A stretch of DNA of 17,011 nucleotides. It comes from Planctomycetota bacterium (GTDB taxonomy: Bacteria > Planctomycetota > UBA8742 > SKZP01 > JAIOTL01). The DNA lies in the NCBI GenBank assembly GCA_021106775.1, contig JAIOTL010000191.1:1-17011 (forward strand), given 5' to 3'. Shown in pieces: positions 1 through 8,550 of this stretch. The notes under the pieces are model-generated. The model saw nothing but the letters and a program-made list of their open reading frames with translations. It was not told the origin of the DNA and made no database searches. Within the stretch, counting starts at the first letter, position 1. The number at the start of each line of letters is the position of its first letter. Both the position numbers and the translations under genes were made by a program.

Positions 1-2447
1 ATGCTGTGCGCAAATTTCCCGCTTGCTTTCATATATTCGGAATGCCTGCGAGAAGCGGTACAAAGCTGTGAATTTATTCGGAGGGGACTTCTGCCAAGCA
101 TAATCCGATAATCGTTGACAATGCGAACATGCGCTTTTTCGTTAGGCGTGCAATAAGAAGGTCCTGCGCTGGCATTATCGCGAAGAATCTTATCATCCTC
201 AAGCTGACGCGACACCTCATCCATAATCTTCTGGTCTTCCTCAGGATTGTGATACCTTGAGTTTGCATCAACAATGTCAATAAACTCCTTGAACATAGAC
301 AAAATCTTTGACAGCAGAATATCTATGCGACCGAATTGAGGGTCTTCCCAGATTTCACCTAATTTATTTACCGCTTCATCGACCCAGGGTTGTCCATGTT
401 CCCCGTTAGCATCTCTTGCGCCATGATTCGCGTCAGGATAGCGTACTTTATCGTTGATTCTACCGAGTGCTTCGGCTCTTGCTGCCTCAAGTTTCTGCTT
501 CAACGCCGGCGTAATGTGCCCTCTACCCGTCCTTGCTTTCTTCGCCATTTCAGTCATTGTATCGCGAATTATATTGATAATTTCAGGTATTTCTTCGTCA
601 GCACCAAGATTTATCATGGCTGTTAAAGTTTCTTTGGTTTCTGCGTTAGCTTTTTGGAGTTTCTCTTCTTTGCTCTGTCTCAACAGCGTTTTGAAATCCT
701 TTTTTAGTTGACGCATAAGCTTTTTAATTTGCTTTTTATTCTCGATAACTTGCATTTCTTCGGGTGTGATAATTCTATCCCTGTCGCCTGAAACCCGATG
801 ATAGATAAACCCACCTTCAGGAATTGAGCGTTTCAGATGCTTCGACATAAATTTGTCGATTTCAGATTTCAGTTCTTTATCATCGCGATAAATTTCAGCG
901 AGAATCTCACCAGCCTGTTTTGTCAAGCCTTCTTTATATGCGTATGTTGTCATTCCCCATAACGTCTGCATGTCCTTTTTCTTAATGCGCCAGTTAAGCT
1001 CGTTGATGAGCCAGGAAGCGATTTGCGTCCATGCCAGAGAATTCCCTTTTCTGTCGTAAATATTAAATTTATCAGCGGATTTGATAATGAATTTCGTGGA
1101 TTTATCACCGGGCTGAAGATAGATAATCTTGGAAATCATGTAATTGCTGTTCTTGCGGTTGATTGAATCAATTAGCTTTTGTCTGAGCGTTGTGAGCATG
1201 TCGTCTTCGCTGATTTTTTTCTCGGAAGGTTTAATCGGTTCTTTCTTTTTATCGAGACCTTTTGGTTTTTGCGTTTTCTCTTTAATTCGAGATACCATTT
1301 CGTCAGGAATTTTCTCGTATTTCCCGTTTTTTATGACATCAAGATAATTGTCAATCATTTCCGCCATGTCATTGCACAAAATCTGAATATTATCAAATCC
1401 AACAAAAAGCGATTTCGCATCGATATAGACCTGTTTCGCGGCATCCCAATTCTGAGAATCAATCTGCTCGTTGGCTTGGCTGACAATTTCGTTATAGAAA
1501 AACTCATTGGCGGAATCGGTCAGATAATCGATTTTTTCGTACAATTCTACTTTTATTTCATTAAATCTGTATATAGGTTCAGTTTTGTAGTTATTTCTGT
1601 AAGAATCGTAAATACTCAGCATTTCAGTGAAATTACCGAGTTTTATATATTCAATTGCGGTATAGGCGATGCGTTCAAGCTCTTCAATCAGGTAATCAGT
1701 GATATTTTTCAGGAAAGTTTCATATTTACTGTACAATTCGGAATAATAGCTGGCGCGTTCCTTGCGTTTTAGAAGGTCCTTGATTTGCTTTTCCATGCTG
1801 AAAACAGAGGTTTCCGACAGCAGAATTTGGTCGAATGCTCTGAATGCCAGCTTGCGCTGTCTATCTTCAAATGTGATTTTGTCTGATGCTTCATCTTCTT
1901 TTTCGACAACAGGCGTCTTTTTCTTAGGTTCATTTACCGATTTACTTTCATTGTCGTCAGGGCTTGTTAAATCCATTTGCATAACGACAACTGCGAGGAT
2001 AAAACCAACGAAAATAACACCGACAGTTATCGCTATATTACGAAGCAGACCGTAAACGGAATTTTTCGGTATCATTTTCAGGCTGTCGGCTTTTCTATCG
2101 TCAGTGAGAATGTTTTTGGGTTTTGTGAAACTTGAGGGAATTGGTGTGATTTTTACTGGTACCGGTTCGCCGAAGTAAATAACGGTTTTTCCGACCATGA
2201 TTTTATCACCGAGATTTAATTTTGAATCCTTAACCTTTTCTTCGTTGACAATTGTGCCGTTTGAGGAATCAAGGTCTTTTATGAAATATCCGTCGTCAGT
2301 TTTCCTAATCTGGCAATGTCTTCTGGATGATTTATTCTCGCTAAGCACGATGTCGCAATCTTTAGTCCTGCCGATAGTCAGCAGAGTTTCATGCTCCATA
2401 AGCTCGTGAATTCGTTCTTCGCCGTTTTCGATAATACGTAATTTCAT
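1..2447 (-). CDS. FHA domain - membrane helix - helical region - CAP domain protein (3' end outside window)
   Basis: I translated this open frame by hand; about 815 codons are visible with no stop before the window edge. Seen: an N-terminal FHA domain (about residues 1-95) with all signature residues: G26-R27, S41-R-R-H44 and N63-G64-T65. This is the phosphothreonine-binding core. One hydrophobic helix follows at about 138-157, then a long charged, mostly helical stretch (about 160-770). The last visible part (from about residue 776) reads IVNDYRIMLGRSPLRINSQL, then HSEYM and FAHS, which matches the opening helices of a CAP/SCP/PR-1 domain; the rest lies outside. The start at 2447 is set by AGGAG (2452-2456) six bases upstream. 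Inferred: a cytoplasmic FHA that reads phosphorylation and an extracytoplasmic CAP domain. The gene is divergent from mutS. The FHA call is near certain; the CAP call is good but rests on about 40 residues. Function unknown. Confidence 0.9.
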   Translation of the reverse strand, partial: MKLRIIENGEERIHELMEHETLLTIGRTKDCDIVLSENKSSRRHCQIRKTDDGYFIKDLDSSNGTIVNEEKVKDSKLNLGDKIMVGKTVIYFGEPVPVKITPIPSSFTKPKNILTDDRKADSLKMIPKNSVYGLLRNIAITVGVIFVGFILAVVVMQMDLTSPDDNESKSVNEPKKKTPVVEKEDEASDKITFEDRQRKLAFRAFDQILLSETSVFSMEKQIKDLLKRKERASYYSELYSKYETFLKNITDYLIEELERIAYTAIEYIKLGNFTEMLSIYDSYRNNYKTEPIYRFNEIKVELYEKIDYLTDSANEFFYNEIVSQANEQIDSQNWDAAKQVYIDAKSLFVGFDNIQILCNDMAEMIDNYLDVIKNGKYEKIPDEMVSRIKEKTQKPKGLDKKKEPIKPSEKKISEDDMLTTLRQKLIDSINRKNSNYMISKIIYLQPGDKSTKFIIKSADKFNIYDRKGNSLAWTQIASWLINELNWRIKKKDMQTLWGMTTYAYKEGLTKQAGEILAEIYRDDKELKSEIDKFMSKHLKRSIPEGGFIYHRVSGDRDRIITPEEMQVIENKKQIKKLMRQLKKDFKTLLRQSKEEKLQKANAETKETLTAMINLGADEEIPEIINIIRDTMTEMAKKARTGRGHITPALKQKLEAARAEALGRINDKVRYPDANHGARDANGEHGQPWVDEAVNKLGEIWEDPQFGRIDILLSKILSMFKEFIDIVDANSRYHNPEEDQKIMDEVSRQLEDDKILRDNASAGPSYCTPNEKAHVRIVNDYRIMLGRSPLRINSQLCTASRRHSEYMKASGKFAHS

Positions 2448-2479
2448 CAAAGACTCCTAAAGTTGTTTACATTTATTAT

Positions 2480-2496
2480 AGCAATAATCATGCCAA
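2480..2496 (-). promoter_or_regulatory. sigma-54 (-24/-12) promoter for the FHA-CAP gene
   Basis: On the minus strand the sequence reads TTGGCATG, four bases, then TTGCT. The known RpoN consensus is YTGGCACG-N4-TTGCW, so only one position differs, and the invariant GG and GC are separated by exactly ten bases. A start point about 12 bases past the GC falls near 2469, leaving a leader of about 20 bases that holds the AGGAG ribosome site. The geometry therefore fits the downstream gene. No enhancer (activator) site was recognised in the remaining spacer to mutS. Confidence 0.65.
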
Positions 2497-2676
2497 CAAT
2501 TATTTATTGTATTTTTACGAAAAACATTATAACTTGTTGTATATCATGTAGTTACGAAATGTAAAATCCGCTTTAATAACTGAAAATGTTAAATCCTTTT
2601 TACTTTTTAAAATTGTCTTTACATAAAAAACATATAAGTTGCATGTTGCTGACAATTCAAATACTCGGAAAAGCGT

Positions 2677-5355
2677 ATGGAATTTGAAAAATTGGACAAA
2701 AGTAAACTTACGCCTGCAATGCGGCAATATGCTTCATTCCGCGATAAATTTCCGTTTCCTGAATTCTCAATTTTGTACCAGATGGGTGATTTTTACGAGA
2801 CCTTTTTCGACGATGCTGAACGCGTCGCCAAAGACCTGAATATGCTTCTAACCAAGCGCGGGAAGGCAAACGGCGAGGATGTGCCACTTGCGGGGTTTCC
2901 ACTGCGTCAGCTCAACATTTACGTTAAAAAACTCCTTGAGCTTGGCCGTAAAGTCGTAATTGTCGAGCAGGTGCAGGATTCTTCGGAGGCGAAGGGGGTT
3001 GTTGACCGCGATATCACACGGGTTGTCACGCCAGGAACGATTTTCGACGAGAATCTGCTTATTTCCGACCAGGACAATTTTATTCTGGCAGTGAATACTC
3101 AGGATTTGAGGAAGGATTATTCGATTGAATCCAGTAAAATACTTGGAATATGCTGGGCTGATCTATCCTCAGGCGCATTCTACCTCTCCGAGATGACACC
3201 TGCTGATTTTTTCAAGGAAATTGTTCGCATCACCCCAGCGGAAATTCTGCTTTCAGACAACTTCCGATATGACGAGGAAAACAACGAGATTTTGGATGCA
3301 ATCAAAGAGATTCCCGATTGTGCATTGTCGATTTCGGAGCATATTTCATATAATGCCAAGCAAGGCAAGCGAAAGCTAATCAATCTGTTCAAAGTCAACG
3401 ATTTACAGGGTTTTGACTGTGAGGATGCTGATGTTGGACTTGGGGCAGCTGGTGCATTAATCACATATTTTGAGAGAACACAAAGGACGAAACTTACGCA
3501 GCTTATTGGCATCAAACGTGTGTATCCGCAGAAGCACATGGTTTTGGATGCAGCGACACTGAGATGTCTTGAGATTGTGAAGAATATGGTAACAGGCAAG
3601 AAAACCAACACGCTTTTCGGAATATTGGACAAAACTACGACACCCATGGGAGCAAGGAATTTGCGGCATTGGCTTTTGTCACCGCTACTCAACATAGATG
3701 AAATAAACGAAAGACTCAGCAGTATCGAAGAATTAATCGCAGAATCAAGCATCCGAGACAATTTGCGCGATGAATTCAAGAATCTTGGGGATTTGGAGCG
3801 ACTTGCGGGACGACTCGGAACAGGCAGATGCAATCCCCGTGATTATGCGATTCTGCGCAATGCTCTGCGATTCCTGCCGACGATTAAAGAATTAATCGAC
3901 GTGCTGCAAACCTCTCTTATTCATGTCATCGACCAAAACATTAGTGCTTTGCACGAATTAAGCGAGTATCTCGACGAAACCCTTGCGGAGTCACCACCTT
4001 TGACGATTAAAGACGGCGGAATCTTTCTCGATGGATATTCTGCAGAACTCGACGAACTGCGCAAGTACGCAACGCAGGGTGAAACATTTATCGATGAATT
4101 TCGTAAGCGAGAAGCAAAACGTTCGAAAATTTCAACCTTGAAAGTCGGATTTAACAAGGTGCAGGGGTTTTATATTGAGGTTACGAAGGCGAATAAAGAC
4201 AAAGTTCCTGCTGATTACCGCGCAATACAAACGCTTAAAAACGTTGAAAGATATACAACTGTTGAACTCAAGCATTATGAGAACAAAACTCTCAAGGCAC
4301 AAAAACAGGTTGAAGAACTTGAGTACAAGATGTTTCAAGAGCTGAAAAAGTTCGTGGAAGGCTGGATTCCGCAAATTCTGATGTCCGCAAAAAGTATTGC
4401 TGTCCTCGACACTCTGCAAAGCCTGGCTTTTGTAGCTCAGCTCAACAATTATGTACGTCCGCAATTCTCTAAACCCGGAAGCTATTATTTTCGCGCGTCC
4501 AGACATCCTATTGTCGAGCAATCAACTATGGATGAGGACTTTGTGCCAAATGACTGCAATCTGCCTGACGAAAAGCCGATTATGATTCTCACCGGTCCGA
4601 ATATGTCAGGAAAATCAACGTATATCCGCCAAATTACACTTGTAACGTTGATGGCACAGATAGGAAGTTTCGTACCCGCCAAAGAAGCGCAGTTGAGCAT
4701 TTGTGACAGAATTTTTACCCGCATTAGCACGGGCGATGAGCTTGCCAGAGGGCTTTCGACATTTATGGTTGAAATGACTGAAACCGCCAACATTCTCAAC
4801 AATGCTACAAAGAATTCGTTGATTGTGTTGGATGAGGTTGGCAGAGGTACCAGCACATTTGACGGTATGAGCATTGCATGGGCGATTGTCGAATATATTG
4901 CTGAACACATAAGCGCGCGCACGCTTTTCGCAACGCATTACCACGAATTACCGTCGCTTGCCAACATATACAAAACGATTCAGTGCGCAAACGTACTCGT
5001 CGAGGAGTACAAAGACGAAATTTTGTTTCATCATAAAATTGTCGAGGGCTCAACGGATAAGTCATATGGAATCTATGTCGCCCAACTCGCCGGCATGCCT
5101 TCACGAGTCGTTAAACGTGCAAAGAAAATTCAGAAAAACGTTGAGTTGAAATCACTTGATGCAAATGGTAAACCCATTTTTATTCCGCAAATGGAAGGGA
5201 AAAAGAATTTTTCTCAGAAAAGCCTGTTTATGTCGCCTACCGAGTTGATTATTCAACGCCTGAAAAAAATCGGTATCAAGAAGCATGACGATGACAAACT
5301 TCGCGAAATTCTCGAAGAACTCAAGGAATTAGCAGACCAAACCGACTTTTATTGA
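2677..5355 (+). CDS. mutS: DNA mismatch repair protein MutS
   Basis: MutS binds mismatched or looped DNA and uses ATP to signal repair with MutL. The 892-residue length is normal for the bacterial MutS1 family. Seen: the mismatch-reading F-Y-E motif at residues 39-41 in MGDFYETFF; connector and lever domains through the middle (LGILDKTTTPMGARNLRHWL is typical core sequence); Walker A TGPNMSGKST at 639-648; the STGDELARGLSTFMVEM signature; Walker B LIVLDE ending at D719-E720, followed by VGRGTSTFDG; and the switch histidine in ATHYHEL. The C-terminal helices (LREILEELKELADQ) appear complete. The ATG at 2677 gives the expected N-terminus, but its ribosome site is weak (GGAAAA). It is divergent from the FHA-CAP gene; no mutL lies nearby. 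I see no strong sigma-70 promoter in the 229-base spacer and no terminator after the stop. Confidence 0.98.
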   Translation: MEFEKLDKSKLTPAMRQYASFRDKFPFPEFSILYQMGDFYETFFDDAERVAKDLNMLLTKRGKANGEDVPLAGFPLRQLNIYVKKLLELGRKVVIVEQVQDSSEAKGVVDRDITRVVTPGTIFDENLLISDQDNFILAVNTQDLRKDYSIESSKILGICWADLSSGAFYLSEMTPADFFKEIVRITPAEILLSDNFRYDEENNEILDAIKEIPDCALSISEHISYNAKQGKRKLINLFKVNDLQGFDCEDADVGLGAAGALITYFERTQRTKLTQLIGIKRVYPQKHMVLDAATLRCLEIVKNMVTGKKTNTLFGILDKTTTPMGARNLRHWLLSPLLNIDEINERLSSIEELIAESSIRDNLRDEFKNLGDLERLAGRLGTGRCNPRDYAILRNALRFLPTIKELIDVLQTSLIHVIDQNISALHELSEYLDETLAESPPLTIKDGGIFLDGYSAELDELRKYATQGETFIDEFRKREAKRSKISTLKVGFNKVQGFYIEVTKANKDKVPADYRAIQTLKNVERYTTVELKHYENKTLKAQKQVEELEYKMFQELKKFVEGWIPQILMSAKSIAVLDTLQSLAFVAQLNNYVRPQFSKPGSYYFRASRHPIVEQSTMDEDFVPNDCNLPDEKPIMILTGPNMSGKSTYIRQITLVTLMAQIGSFVPAKEAQLSICDRIFTRISTGDELARGLSTFMVEMTETANILNNATKNSLIVLDEVGRGTSTFDGMSIAWAIVEYIAEHISARTLFATHYHELPSLANIYKTIQCANVLVEEYKDEILFHHKIVEGSTDKSYGIYVAQLAGMPSRVVKRAKKIQKNVELKSLDANGKPIFIPQMEGKKNFSQKSLFMSPTELIIQRLKKIGIKKHDDDKLREILEELKELADQTDFY

Positions 5356-5446
5356 TGCAGTGTATCGTTAATTGTGCGTCACTGCGAATAAAGCGAAGCA
5401 ATTCCGGATTTCCAACGAACGTTTTATGAAGAATAGAGGTAATAAA

Positions 5447-5752
5447 ATGATAATCTATTTACTCTTTTTTTTCATGCAATTTATTATACCAGTTATAACA
5501 TTTTTCATTTTCATCGAATTTATATCCATTAAGGATAGTTCGACGAGACTTAGATTACATAAAACAATCAAGATTACATTGGTTTATGGTTTTATTTTAA
5601 TTCTGTATGATGTACTTAGTGGATTGGAAACAACAATTTCTTACTGCAAAGACGGTTCCGATCCTTTTTTTTATTTCTATATTAAACTTATCCCAGTATT
5701 GATACTTTTTATTCTCTTTTTCGTTTCTAAACAAAGACTTATAACTAAATAG
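5447..5752 (+). CDS. Small three-helix membrane protein, unknown function
   Basis: The frame is open from a TTG at 5372, but the ATG at 5447 has AGAGG seven bases upstream and begins directly with a hydrophobic helix, so I chose it (101 residues). Seen: three hydrophobic segments, about residues 2-27, 44-61 and 76-94, separated by short charged loops; the C-terminus ends in K/R-rich sequence. There is no cysteine pair, catalytic motif or recognisable family. It follows mutS by 91 bases without a visible terminator, so it could be read from the mutS transcript. It converges on the EFR1-type gene, with a single base between the two stop codons. Probably a real inner-membrane protein; the role cannot be told from sequence. 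Confidence 0.7.
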   Translation: MIIYLLFFFMQFIIPVITFFIFIEFISIKDSSTRLRLHKTIKITLVYGFILILYDVLSGLETTISYCKDGSDPFFYFYIKLIPVLILFILFFVSKQRLITK

Positions 5753-5753
5753 T

Positions 5754-6848
5754 TTATTGATTTCTATCACCCTTCAAATCCTTGGTTTTTGTGTCAGGTT
5801 CTCGGTATCTGGTAAAATAATGCGTAAAAGTCGTGAAAGTGAACAAACGGTTGAGAATCGGGACGCGCATGAGCAGGTGAAAAATGAAATACGTCAGGAA
5901 CACAAATGGGTAAATAACAATAGTCTCGGTAAATTCGCGAATGTTCACGGTAAAAGGTCCGAGATCCGCAAAATAGCTGCTAAGATGCAAAACCTGCAGA
6001 ATCGAATACGACATCGTAACTAAAATCCAGAACACCAGAAGCTGATGACTCGCTTCAATCGCTTTTTTCGGACAATAGGCAATACACCGGTTGCATGCTT
6101 CACAGGCATATGTCCAGTACGGTCTTCTGTGCTTTCTACCAGTCATTTTAATCGCATTTACCGGACAAATTTCAGCGCAAATACCACAGCCATCGCATTC
6201 CCTTGTCGCAAAATTGAGTTTCGCAAGACAGAATCTACCCATCAAGAAATACATTATCGAAATTGGCAGAAAAAACATGCCGAATACAAATTCATACAAA
6301 TTATTCACCGAAAAAAACGAACTTTTTCCGCACAAAATTTTGTCTGCGAACCTGTCAAAATATGGTTTCGATTTGTTGATTATTATTCGCGCATTCTTTT
6401 CGCGGTATCCGGGATGAACTTGAATCCAGTTTGAAGGCATATTCAGCGTTTTGATGCCCTTCAAACAATAACCTTTAAACAGAAGGATTAGTGAGATTAA
6501 AAACGGACTGAAGCCAGCAAGTCCGGGTGGATGCAGCTTGCCGATGAGAATTCCCGCTCTGGTTGCGAAAACAGCAGCTTTTGTCCCTTTTCCCCTCGGT
6601 AATTTTAGGGCGAATCGAAACATCGAGTAAGGCGGTGAAAACCCGTGTGTCGGCATACCTAGCACGAGCATTGTCTGTTTCCCTTTTGTGATTTCTTCGT
6701 TGGGTTTTGCAGAGTCGATTGGTTTGATGATTGTCGGAATGCCTTTTTCCATCGCAGCTTCCGCAACCCACGTTGCTGAACGCCCCGAGTTGCCTGTACC
6801 GGTAAAATAATACACGTTCAGATGCTTGTAAGGCGTTTGTTTATTCAT
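5754..6848 (-). CDS. EFR1-type flavodoxin/2x[4Fe-4S] ferredoxin fusion with membrane tail
   Basis: Likely an electron-transfer protein combining an FMN flavodoxin-like domain with a bacterial two-cluster ferredoxin, as in the EFR1 family. Numbering from the ATG at 6848 (364 residues): the N-terminal strand and phosphate loop YYFTGTGNS (13-21) bind FMN. The two cluster motifs are CDGCGICAEICP (Cys 218, 221, 224, 228) and CEACNRCIAYCP (Cys 249, 252, 255, 259); all eight cysteines are present. Extra features: hydrophobic segments in the middle (about 115-128 and 185-205) and two C-terminal helices (about 270-292 and 306-330), followed by a basic tail. The protein is probably held at the membrane. 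A TTG four codons upstream is an alternative start. It stands alone, with no oxidoreductase partner beside it, so the donor and acceptor are unknown. Confidence 0.88.
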   Translation of the reverse strand: MNKQTPYKHLNVYYFTGTGNSGRSATWVAEAAMEKGIPTIIKPIDSAKPNEEITKGKQTMLVLGMPTHGFSPPYSMFRFALKLPRGKGTKAAVFATRAGILIGKLHPPGLAGFSPFLISLILLFKGYCLKGIKTLNMPSNWIQVHPGYREKNARIIINKSKPYFDRFADKILCGKSSFFSVNNLYEFVFGMFFLPISIMYFLMGRFCLAKLNFATRECDGCGICAEICPVNAIKMTGRKHRRPYWTYACEACNRCIAYCPKKAIEASHQLLVFWILVTMSYSILQVLHLSSYFADLGPFTVNIREFTETIVIYPFVFLTYFIFHLLMRVPILNRLFTFTTFTHYFTRYREPDTKTKDLKGDRNQ

Positions 6849-6895
6849 CTTTGTTCTCAACTAGTGCACTTTGTTCATAATCTTGAACATTTTCC

Positions 6896-6940
6896 AAACA
6901 AATTCTGTTATCATTTTAGTCTGTGGTTGAAAAATGTAAA
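6896..6940 (-). promoter_or_regulatory. Candidate sigma-70 promoter region of the EFR1-type gene
   Basis: Two overlapping candidates read on the minus strand. The first is TTTACA (6935-6940), 16 bases, TAAAAT (6913-6918). The second is TTGTTT (6896-6901), 16 bases, TATGAA (6874-6879), whose start would lie about 20 bases before the ATG. The first overlaps the terminal repeat of the MITE-like element at 6917-7050, so the element may supply promoter sequence to this gene. AT-rich spacers give such matches by chance, so this is tentative. Confidence 0.35.
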
Positions 6941-7050
6941 AATTGTCATTCTCGTGAAAACGGGAATCCAGTCAATACTAAATATTGCAGATTCTGGATT
7001 CCCAATCAAGTTGGGAATGACACATAAAGATATTTTTCAATCACATCATA
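6917..7050 (-). repeat. MITE-like hairpin repeat, copy 1 (divergent ends)
   Basis: Non-coding element in the gap between the divergent EFR1-type and M50 genes. The core (6944-7022) starts and ends with TGTCATT/AATGACA. It holds a GAAA-loop hairpin at 6948-6967 (stem ATTCTCGT / ACGGGAAT, one G-T pair) and a second hairpin at 6998-7018 (8-base perfect stem ATTCCCAA / TTGGGAAT). The outer arms differ from the other copies but match each other: TGTGGTTGAAAAAT on the left against TGTGATTGAAAAAT on the right (reverse complement), both starting at a TA. It carries no ORF. Confidence 0.75.
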
Positions 7051-7072
7051 GTGTAACAAATTTCGAGGTCAT

Positions 7073-8239
7073 ATGAAATGGTCGGTGCCGTTGTTTAGGG
7101 TTTTTGGGATCCAGGTTCAGCTTCATGGAACTTTCCTGATATTGCTAGTTTTTATTGCTTTAGGGCTTGTAGTTCTGCCTGATACAGCTTTTGCACTCTT
7201 TCTGATGCTTCAGTTTCTATCGATTTTCGCAATTATACTTCTGCATGAGTTAGCACATTCTCTTGTTGCTATACGGTTCGGCTCGAAAGTTCGTAATATT
7301 ACACTGCTACCAATAGGCGGTGTTGCTCAAATCGAAAATATCCCCGAAAAACCTGTGCAGGAAATACTCATCGCCGTCGCCGGTCCCGCTGTCAACTTCG
7401 CATTCGTTCTCGCTGTCGGCTTATATCTCGGCGATTTCAACATTTTTCTGACAAAAGCATCCGAATTGTTTAGTACCAGTGCGCGAGAGCAATTGCCGGT
7501 GATTAGTTTAACCGAGTTTCTGGTGTTTTTCGGAACATTTAACCTGTTTATCGGAACATTTAATTTGCTTCCTGGATTTCCGATGGACGGCGGCAGAATT
7601 TTCCGAGGGTTTCTGTCACTTTTCATGCCGTTTGACAAAGCAACAATCGTCGCGGTCGGCGTTGGTCAACTATTCGCTCTATCCTTCGGAGTTTTTGGGA
7701 TTTTACTGATATTCGAGTATCAAATGTTTTACATGGGGATAATGGTCATCATAATCTCATTTTTCCTTGGTAGTTCAGGACGCGCAGAGGCAAGAAGCGT
7801 AATAATCAAAAGTCTGCTGAAGGGAGTAAAACTAGAACCCAGAATGCTTCGGAAACCCCTTGTTATCACAACCGAAATGAGTAATGAACAGATCAATATA
7901 CTGATGAATTCAACTTATCAGAGCATATTCCCGGTGCTTGAGAACGGTTATCTGGTCGGTTTGCTGAATCGTCAGGATTTTATGTACAACATGCAGTTAT
8001 CTGGGGAAAACTTCAAATTACCTTTTGCACCAACGAAATGGGTAACTCCAGGCGTGGATTTTATTGCATTGATGATGGTGCTTGAGAAGCAGAAAAGCTC
8101 ATATGTTGCAGTAACAGACTGGTATGGTCGATATTTGGGAGTCTTCAACACTTCTGTTTCAACAACAGTTATAAACGAACAATTAAATATGCGTAAAAAA
8201 CTATCGTTAATTGAGCATAAGTACCTATTCGGTAAGTAG
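7073..8239 (+). CDS. Site-2 protease (M50 family) with C-terminal CBS-like region
   Basis: An intramembrane zinc metalloprotease, the family that performs the second cut in regulated intramembrane proteolysis of anti-sigma factors and other membrane regulators. Seen (388 residues): the opening LFRVFGIQVQLHGTF is typical of the Rip3/SpoIVFB-like group; HELAH at 58-62 provides two zinc histidines and the catalytic glutamate; PIGGVAQIE follows; the third zinc ligand is D172 in GFPMDGG. About five to six hydrophobic segments span residues 15-240. The cytosolic tail (about 260-375) has ITTEMSNEQINILMN and FPVLENGYLVGLLNRQDF, which resemble a CBS domain; a second one is degenerate. The ATG at 7073 has GAGGT just upstream. 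Its substrate is unknown; the single-pass anti-sigma-like protein encoded at 10431-12623 is one nearby candidate. Confidence 0.92.
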   Translation: MKWSVPLFRVFGIQVQLHGTFLILLVFIALGLVVLPDTAFALFLMLQFLSIFAIILLHELAHSLVAIRFGSKVRNITLLPIGGVAQIENIPEKPVQEILIAVAGPAVNFAFVLAVGLYLGDFNIFLTKASELFSTSAREQLPVISLTEFLVFFGTFNLFIGTFNLLPGFPMDGGRIFRGFLSLFMPFDKATIVAVGVGQLFALSFGVFGILLIFEYQMFYMGIMVIIISFFLGSSGRAEARSVIIKSLLKGVKLEPRMLRKPLVITTEMSNEQINILMNSTYQSIFPVLENGYLVGLLNRQDFMYNMQLSGENFKLPFAPTKWVTPGVDFIALMMVLEKQKSSYVAVTDWYGRYLGVFNTSVSTTVINEQLNMRKKLSLIEHKYLFGK

Positions 8240-8340
8240 TTATGTAGTATTTGCATGATTTGCTATAAATGCATTTAATCCTTGATTTTGAAGCTAAAAT
8301 GGATAAACTTATTATACATCGCAACTTAATGAGGAAGTTA

Positions 8341-8550
8341 ATGAGCAACATAGACAAGCATCAGGAAGAAACAAAACTAAACAAAAAGAAAACACGCACT
8401 TCAAAGATTCTAGACGAAGTAACACCTGGCAGAAAAAAGAAGCTGTTAAAGCTTAAAGACAAGATAGAATCCGGCAAATTCGAATACCGCAACAGTTTGC
8501 TTGATGTTTTTGAAGAAATTATGGAAGATACGAAAAAGGACAAATACTAG
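8341..8550 (+). CDS. Small charged helical protein, possibly FlgM-like
   Basis: The frame is open from 8269, but the ATG at 8341 has GAGGAAG directly upstream at the right distance, giving 69 residues. Seen: a lysine-rich N-terminal half that looks disordered, then a predicted helix pair KLLKLKDKIESGKFEYRNSLL followed by an acidic end. The stretch L-K-x-K-I-x-S-G-x-F-x-Y with a following amphipathic helix recalls the C-terminal part of FlgM, the anti-sigma-28 factor, but no flagellar gene is nearby and the match is by eye only. The stop codon TAG shares its TA with the left end of repeat copy 2. It follows the M50 gene by about 100 bases and may be co-transcribed. Confidence 0.65.
   Translation: MSNIDKHQEETKLNKKKTRTSKILDEVTPGRKKKLLKLKDKIESGKFEYRNSLLDVFEEIMEDTKKDKY

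Noticed and set aside
454..2409. Several plus-strand frames of 66-197 codons across the first 2.4 kb
   Set aside because: They lie opposite the continuous FHA-CAP frame, have no ribosome sites and encode phenylalanine/serine-rich sequence typical of antisense shadows.
2505..2530. TTGTAT-15-TATAAC as mutS promoter
   Set aside because: The spacer is too short and the region so AT-rich that such matches are expected by chance.
3180..4944. Minus-strand frames of 78-217 codons opposite mutS
   Set aside because: mutS is intact with all motifs; the opposing frames overlap each other and match no family.
5357..5385. Inverted repeat GCAGTG/CACTGC after the mutS stop
   Set aside because: The loop is 17 bases and no T run follows, so it does not qualify as a terminator.
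5372..5446. TTG start for the three-helix membrane protein
   Set aside because: It adds 25 polar residues without a ribosome site; the ATG at 5447 has AGAGG and begins at the first helix.
8269..8340. Longer start for the small charged protein
   Set aside because: The upstream ATGs lack ribosome sites, while the ATG at 8341 has GAGGAAG at proper distance.
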